A DNA stretch of 9,982 bases. Source: JBBRZF01 sp038236965 (GTDB lineage Bacteria > Acidobacteriota > Terriglobia > Terriglobales > Acidobacteriaceae). Each line of letters opens with the position of its first letter. Positions within the stretch are counted from its first letter, which is position 1. Below, one piece after another: positions 6,181-9,982 of this stretch. The notes under the pieces are model-generated. The model had not been told where the DNA came from. It saw only the letters and a program-made list of their open reading frames with translations, and ran no database searches. The stretch spans positions 1 through 9,982 of the forward strand of contig JBBRZF010000129.1 in the NCBI GenBank assembly GCA_038236965.1, given 5' to 3'. Position numbers and translations under genes: made by a program.

Positions 6181-6580
6181 GTGCACAAAAAACGCTAAGA
6201 ATGCTGCACGGAAAGAGGGTAAAAAGTGCGGAAATGCGTAAACGGGCTGATTAAATCGTGTATTTGGGGGATCAGGGGCGGGGGAGTGCATAGATATGCG
6301 GTGGCGATGAACAGGTTTCGGAGGTTTCGAGAGGTTTCGAAGATCAAGGGGAGGGTTCGAGAGGTTTCCGAGGTTTCGAAGTTTAAAAGCGTTGAGCCGG
6401 AGAGGTGGAGGACTTTTGGTGGTGGTGTCTCAGTCGTGCCTCCGGCACTCAATTCAGAACCCGATTAGACAAGTTGGGTGGTGAACCCAGGTTAACGCAC
6501 AAAGAACGCGCGCGAACCTGGGGCACCAAGCGCAGGGCGAAAGGCCCGTGTCGTGAGGAGTGGCCACGGCACGAATTGGT
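6181..6580. other. Intergenic region with repeats, no gene
   Basis: 400 bp between the terminator and the 3' end of the DUF3592-like gene. It starts with G-rich sequence (three G runs at about 6268-6287), then repeat copy A (6310-6531), then about 50 bp of unassigned sequence up to the stop codon. Open frames here read through the repeat units and also occur in copy B, so they are treated as spurious. Confidence 0.65.
6310..6531. repeat. Composite intergenic repeat, copy A
   Basis: Three parts in order: a tandem of AGGTTTCGR-like units (6313-6381, at least four clear copies), a small hairpin with arms GTGCC/GGCAC around TCC (about 6436-6448), and a 59-bp terminal module (6473-6531) that matches copy B at 58 of 59 bases. 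The terminal module folds as three stacked stems: GGTG/CACC, CCCAGGTT/AACCTGGG (6486-6493 with 6515-6522) and a 5-bp inner stem around a 7-base loop. The module lies about 50 bases beyond the DUF3592-like gene stop. Confidence 0.85.
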
Positions 6581-7162
6581 TCACATGGCGACGAGGTCGT
6601 GTTCTTCTTCTACGACGCGGACATGTTTGGGGTGCTTGGGGTCGTAGAGGATGGAAACCATTTTGCCTTTCTGGAGATGTTCGACAAATGGAGTCCAGCG
6701 GGTTCCGACTTCGGCGGAGACTTTTTGCACGTCGGAAGAGATAGCGAGCAGTTCGCGCGGCACGGTGCGCTGCGTGGGCAGGTAGTTCAGTCTGAGTCGC
6801 TCGATGTGTCCGGCGCCGTCTTCCGAATAGCGATAGGTGTCCTCTATGCCGACGATGAGCGCGGGAGCGGCGGGCATCTCCTCCACGAAGTTGCGACGCG
6901 AACGGAAGCGCAGGTGAACGGCGGCGAGCGAGACGAGTCCGCAAGCGATGAATCCGAGGATGAAGGGGATTTCGGCAGTGGGCGGGAATCCGGTGATGCG
7001 ATAGGCGAGCGAAAAGAAGAGTGAGAAGGCAGCGATGAGCACTACGCCAGTGCCAAGCCAAAGCACTTCGCTATACCATTCGCGTTCTTCGATGTGATGG
7101 CGGATCTCTGAGGTGATTTCTTCGGGGCGGAAACGATTTTCGAACTCGGGAGAGAGAGTCAT
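6581..7162 (-). CDS. Two-TM membrane protein, DUF3592-like
   Basis: A 193-aa protein I do not recognise with certainty. Two hydrophobic helices (about 33-54 and 64-84) are separated by a short loop, after an N-terminal charged stretch. The remaining ~105 residues are soluble and beta-rich, ending in ILYDPKHPKHVRV (171-183), which resembles the YdP-x-P ending of DUF3592 proteins, so that is the tentative family. The function of that family is unknown. The start at 7162 is chosen because GAGG lies about six bases upstream; an in-frame TTG at 7177 is less likely. A TATAAG hexamer (7186-7191, minus strand) could be its -10. The gene stands between two direct copies of the composite repeat, and its own 3' end is next to copy A. 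Confidence 0.7.
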   Translation of the reverse strand: MTLSPEFENRFRPEEITSEIRHHIEEREWYSEVLWLGTGVVLIAAFSLFFSLAYRITGFPPTAEIPFILGFIACGLVSLAAVHLRFRSRRNFVEEMPAAPALIVGIEDTYRYSEDGAGHIERLRLNYLPTQRTVPRELLAISSDVQKVSAEVGTRWTPFVEHLQKGKMVSILYDPKHPKHVRVVEEEHDLVAM

Positions 7163-7251
7163 GACGCACCTCACCAATTGGCTTTCTTATAACGCGCGAT
7201 GAGGAAAAAAGCTGTGACGGATGACGCAGGTGTGGGGGTCATGGGGCAAGG

Positions 7252-7443
7252 TTCCGACGGTTTCAGAGGTTTCGGAGGTTTCGGAGATCAAGGGCGTCGA
7301 ACCGGAGAAGCCGGTACCCCGGGTTGCACCCGGGGCTAAGCTGAGTCGTGCCTACGGCACTGAGAGCACAAATCAAATCGAGAGGTTGGGTGGTGAACCC
7401 AGGTTAACGCACAAAGAACGTGCGCGAACCTGGGGCACCAAGC
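7252..7443. repeat. Composite intergenic repeat, copy B
   Basis: Same orientation and order as copy A: GGTTTCGGA-type tandem units (about 7259-7285), a stretch similar to copy A (GAGATCAAGGG, ACCGGAGA), an extra perfect 8-bp hairpin absent from A (CCCCGGGT/ACCCGGGG, 7317-7324 with 7328-7335), the GTGCC/GGCAC hairpin (7348-7352 with 7356-7360) and the 59-bp terminal module (7385-7443). The module begins 27 bases beyond the S9 peptidase stop. No terminator with a U tract is visible for that gene, so this structure may define its transcript end. Confidence 0.87.
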
Positions 7444-7454
7444 ATTTCGTAAGG

Positions 7455-7479
7455 CCTATTTCTTTAGAACCTATTTCTT
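7455..7479 (-). repeat. 15-bp tandem duplication across the S9 stop codon
   Basis: The last bases of the gene (AAGAAATAGG on the minus strand) recur 15 bases downstream in the same frame. The reading would be K-K-stop-V-L-K-K-stop, so a second in-frame TAG (7456-7458) backs up the first (7471-7473). Confidence 0.8.
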
Positions 7480-9612
7480 GAGGTAGGTGTCTACCCAGCC
7501 GTTTACGGTTTTGTACCAGAGTTGGGAGTTTTGGGGTTTCAGGACCCAATGGCCTTCGTCTGGGAAGTAGAGCATTTTGGATGGGACCTTCATGGTTTGC
7601 AAGGTGGTGAAGAGCTGGAAGCCTTCGCTGACGTCCAGGCGGTAATCGAGTTGTCCGTGGACGACGAGCGTGGGCGTCTTGATGTTCGCGCCCGAGAGCA
7701 TGGGCGACCATTTGCGATAGAGTTCTCGATTCGTGTAGGGCGTGCCCTTGAACTCCCAGTTGTTGAACCAGAGTTCTTCGGTGGTTCCCCAGGCGGAATC
7801 GGTGTTCCACATACCGTCGTGCGAGACGGCGCACTTGAAGCGATTGTTGTGCGTGATGATCCAGTTGACCGCGTATCCGCCGTAGCTGGCACCGAGGGCG
7901 CAGGCGTTATTGGTGTCGGCGAAGGCGTAGGTTTTGCCTACGTAGTCGAGACCTAGCATGAGGTCTTGGTATGCGCGTCCGCCCCAGTCTCCGTTAATGT
8001 CGTCAACGAATTTCTGTCCGTAGCCGGTAGAGCCGCGCGGGTTGACCATGACGACGAGGTATCCGTCAGAGGCGAACATGTTGGGATTCCAACGGAAAGA
8101 CCAGTCGTCTCCCCATGCACCTTGCGGGCCTCCGTGAATGAGGAACTTTACGGGATATTTCTTGGTGGCATCGAAGTTCGGCGGTTTGAGGAGGAAGCCT
8201 TGGACCTTGGCGTTTTCGGAGCCGGTGAACCAGAAGGGTTCGACGGGCTGCATGGAGACAGCGTTGAGGACGGCGGCGTTTAGGTTGGTGAGCTGGGTGG
8301 GAATGGTTTCTGACGCAGCCAAGGCTTCGTTCATTTGTGTGCGGTCAGAGGCTTGGATTGCTCGAGATAGGTCTACTGCAAAAATTTCGTTTGGAAAGCG
8401 AACGGAATTGCGAGCAAATACGATTGTCTTGCCGTCAGCAGTCGGAGTTGGCGAATCATTGTAACCGCCGACGAGAACTCGAACTGGAACCTTGGGAGCA
8501 ATCCAGCCGCCGATCTTCACCGGGACGCCTTCTACATAGACTTCGTAAATCGGTGACCTTCCTTCATTTCCTGCCGTGATGTAGAGCTTCTTCGAGTCCG
8601 GTGCCCACGACATTGAGTCAACCCAGCGGTCGAAGCCTTCCGTGAGGTTGGAGATTTTGCCGGAGGCGCGGTCGATGAGGCGGAGGCGGAAGCGGTCGGA
8701 TTCGTATCCGGCGCGGAACTGCGAACGGATGGCGAGGTACTTGCCATCGGGCGAATACATGGGCGTCGAGTCGGAGCCCTTGTTCTCGGCGGTCAGGTTG
8801 CGCGGCTTGGCTGCGGGGTCTTTGAGTGAGAGGGTGAATACATCGCTATTCGTCGATGTAGCTTCGACTTCGTCGAGGTTGCTGGTGAAGGCGACTTCGG
8901 AGGAGTCCGGCGCGATGGAGTACTGGTCTTGTCCCCCGAGCGAGAACGGAGGGACGTCGTGGTCCCCGGGGGTGAGGTCGCGTGCTGCATTTCCCGCAAC
9001 CCCGCCTTCCGCTGGGACTAGAAACAAGTGCGAGCGCTTGCGGTTTCCGTATGCGTTCCAGTGTCGGTAGAGGAGGCGGGTGAAGAGCTGCGCCTTTACC
9101 TTCGATTTTTCGGCGGCTTGGTCTTTCGCTTTGTTGCAGGCGTCATCGTTACATTCCGGATAGACGCCGGAGATGAAGAGGATGGAGTGGCCGTCGGGCG
9201 ACCAGATGGCTCCGTCGGCTTCGGTGGAGATGTTGGTTGCCTGGCGGGGCGCTCCGGTGAGGACGCCTGCGGTGACGTCGAAGTCCTGTGTCCAAATTTG
9301 TGAGCCGGTGATAAAGAGGACGCGCTTGCCGTCGGGGGCGAAGCGGAGTCGATCTTCGTTGGTGGCTCCGGCGGGAGTGAGGCGGCGATTCTCGCCTCCG
9401 GCGACGGGGACGATCCAGAGATGCGTCTTGCGCGAGTTGTCGGCGAGCGAGACGTCGGTGGCGGAGAAGGTGACCCAATGGCCGTCGGGGGAGACGGTGA
9501 AGTCTCCGATGCGCTTGAGCTGCATCATGTCGTCGAAGGTGAGAGGGCGCTTTTGTGCGGCTGCGAAACAGGAGAAGAGGACGATGAGTGCGAAGAGAAT
9601 GCGACGGAACAT
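7471..9612 (-). CDS. Secreted S9 family peptidase (DPP5-like, S9C)
   Basis: A 713-aa serine peptidase of the prolyl oligopeptidase clan. The N-terminus (MFRRILF then a hydrophobic run to FAAAQ at about residue 20) is a signal peptide, so it should act in the periplasm or outside. Residues ~30-450 form a WD40-like propeller, visible from repeated PDG-type motifs (SPDGHW, APDGKRVLF, SPDGHSILF, SPDGKYLAI, APDSKKLYI). The alpha/beta-hydrolase domain (about 480-713) carries the triad: Ser576 in GASYGGY, Asp656 in HGQLDYRLD and His688 in DEGHW. The HGQLDYRLDVSEG and FPDEGHWVLKPQNS blocks are typical of DPP5-type dipeptidyl peptidases and related acylaminoacyl peptidases; cleavage specificity cannot be fixed from sequence. 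The ATG has GGAGG about five bases upstream. Length is normal. It probably forms a single-gene transcript. Confidence 0.94.
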   Translation of the reverse strand: MFRRILFALIVLFSCFAAAQKRPLTFDDMMQLKRIGDFTVSPDGHWVTFSATDVSLADNSRKTHLWIVPVAGGENRRLTPAGATNEDRLRFAPDGKRVLFITGSQIWTQDFDVTAGVLTGAPRQATNISTEADGAIWSPDGHSILFISGVYPECNDDACNKAKDQAAEKSKVKAQLFTRLLYRHWNAYGNRKRSHLFLVPAEGGVAGNAARDLTPGDHDVPPFSLGGQDQYSIAPDSSEVAFTSNLDEVEATSTNSDVFTLSLKDPAAKPRNLTAENKGSDSTPMYSPDGKYLAIRSQFRAGYESDRFRLRLIDRASGKISNLTEGFDRWVDSMSWAPDSKKLYITAGNEGRSPIYEVYVEGVPVKIGGWIAPKVPVRVLVGGYNDSPTPTADGKTIVFARNSVRFPNEIFAVDLSRAIQASDRTQMNEALAASETIPTQLTNLNAAVLNAVSMQPVEPFWFTGSENAKVQGFLLKPPNFDATKKYPVKFLIHGGPQGAWGDDWSFRWNPNMFASDGYLVVMVNPRGSTGYGQKFVDDINGDWGGRAYQDLMLGLDYVGKTYAFADTNNACALGASYGGYAVNWIITHNNRFKCAVSHDGMWNTDSAWGTTEELWFNNWEFKGTPYTNRELYRKWSPMLSGANIKTPTLVVHGQLDYRLDVSEGFQLFTTLQTMKVPSKMLYFPDEGHWVLKPQNSQLWYKTVNGWVDTYLKK

Positions 9613-9633
9613 GGAGCCTCCGGGGAACGGAAT

Positions 9634-9639
9634 AGTTTA
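9634..9639 (-). promoter_or_regulatory. Weak -10-like hexamer before the S9 gene
   Basis: TAAACT on the minus strand, 22 bases before the ATG. The matching -35 position is G-rich and not promoter-like. Any promoter must overlap or abut the tandem array that begins at about 9661. Confidence 0.25.
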
Positions 9640-9660
9640 TCAGGGTGGGGTAAAGGGGAG

Positions 9661-9940
9661 GCAATCCAACACCAAAAGCAACCCCCAAAACCAACACAAA
9701 AGGTCCCTCCGCTCCGCTGCGCTGCGGTCGGGATGACGGGGTGTGGAGATGGCTGCATCCCAACACCAAAAGCAACCCCCAAAATCAACACAAAAGGTCC
9801 CTCCGCTCCGCTGCGCTGCGGTCGGGATGACGGGGTGTGGGGGAGATGGGGGGAAGCATCCCAACACCAACAGCAACCCCAAAAACCAACACAAAAGGTC
9901 CCTCCGCTCCGCTGCGCTTCGGTCGGGATGACGGGGTGGG
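9661..9940. repeat. Three-copy tandem repeat of an ~80-bp unit
   Basis: Three copies start with CAACACC at 9667, 9761 and 9862, so the periods are 94 and 101 bp. Each has a C/A-rich half (CAACACC...CCAACACAAAAGGTCC) and a GC-rich half (CCTCCGCTCCGCTGCGCT then CGGTCGGGATGACGGGGTG). Units are nearly identical and only the short G-rich joins between them vary. Frames through it give repetitive non-protein-like sequence. The whole 9613-9982 stretch contains no gene. Confidence 0.9.
9824..9853 (+). other. Canonical G-quadruplex motif in the tandem array
   Basis: Four G runs of 3, 4, 5 and 6 with loops of 5, 3 and 4 bases, which satisfies the usual G3+N1-7 pattern. It forms the join between units two and three. 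A related run (9925-9941 plus G8 at 9956-9963) follows unit three but needs a 14-base loop. Confidence 0.65.
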
Positions 9941-9982
9941 GCGGTGGAGGCGCGCGGGGGGGGTGTGGCGGCCTGACGAGCG

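Noticed and set aside
6492..7061. 189-codon minus-strand frame over the DUF3592-like gene
   Set aside because: Arg/His-rich shadow; the overlapping frame has membrane helices, a good ribosome site and normal composition.
6310..7443. Composite transposon or integron cassette
   Set aside because: No transposase or integrase, no terminal inverted repeats or target-site duplication, and each repeat has an alternative explanation as a gene 3'-end element.
7221..7481. 86-codon plus-strand frame, and the similar frames at 6226-6468 and 6405-6647
   Set aside because: They read through the composite repeat; the shared peptide words (EVSEVS, GGEPRLTHKERARTWG) come from repeat DNA. No ribosome site, and they overlap hairpins or real gene ends.
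9525..9894. Minus-strand frames in the tandem array (HPVIPTAAQRSG-like peptides)
   Set aside because: Peptide repetition mirrors the DNA repeat; the frames extend into the S9 gene or overlap each other and have no domain features.
9661..9940. CRISPR-like array (regular repeats)
   Set aside because: Units are ~80 bp and nearly identical, the intervening joins are short, G-rich and of unequal length, only three copies exist, and no cas gene is present.

Overview
The window looks like a chromosomal segment of a soil-type Gram-negative bacterium, most likely an Acidobacteriota (Terriglobia-like) genome. This is inferred from moderately high GC, the gene set (DUF1570-TPR metallopeptidase, PilZ, DPP5-like S9 peptidase) and the style of its intergenic repeats. 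No database search was possible. All genes look vertically inherited and housekeeping-like; there is no transposase, integrase, phage gene, CRISPR array, RNA gene or defence system.

Layout: a minus-strand DUF2306 membrane protein (2-655); a 460-bp divergent spacer with a hairpin and two short simple-sequence repeats; a plus-strand run queG (1116-2267), PilZ protein (2264-2617, overlapping by 4 bp) and a secreted zinc-metallopeptidase-like TPR protein (2688-4508); a 13-bp-stem hairpin between convergent genes; a minus-strand cold-shock protein (4557-4760) with a structured leader; a 480-bp divergent spacer; a plus-strand YihY/BrkB-family membrane protein (5240-6139) ending in a textbook terminator; then two minus-strand genes, a small two-TM DUF3592-like protein (6581-7162) and a secreted S9 peptidase (7471-9612). 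Each of these last two is followed closely by a copy of the same composite hairpin repeat. The right edge is a three-copy ~80-bp tandem repeat upstream of the S9 gene.

The genes do not form one pathway. queG (last step of queuosine synthesis) and the PilZ protein are probably translationally coupled, and the metallopeptidase-TPR gene may belong to the same transcript. The two secreted hydrolase-type proteins fit a life on extracellular or periplasmic peptides, which is inference.

The most interesting material is non-coding: (1) a repeat present at 6473-6531 and 7385-7443, 58 of 59 bases identical, whose one difference keeps base pairing only in minus-strand RNA; (2) a long stem-loop ending in U6 inside the cold-shock gene leader; (3) the tandem array with G-quadruplex potential; (4) an octanucleotide repeat just before the queG start codon, where no Shine-Dalgarno is visible. 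I did not find a convincing new multi-gene system.
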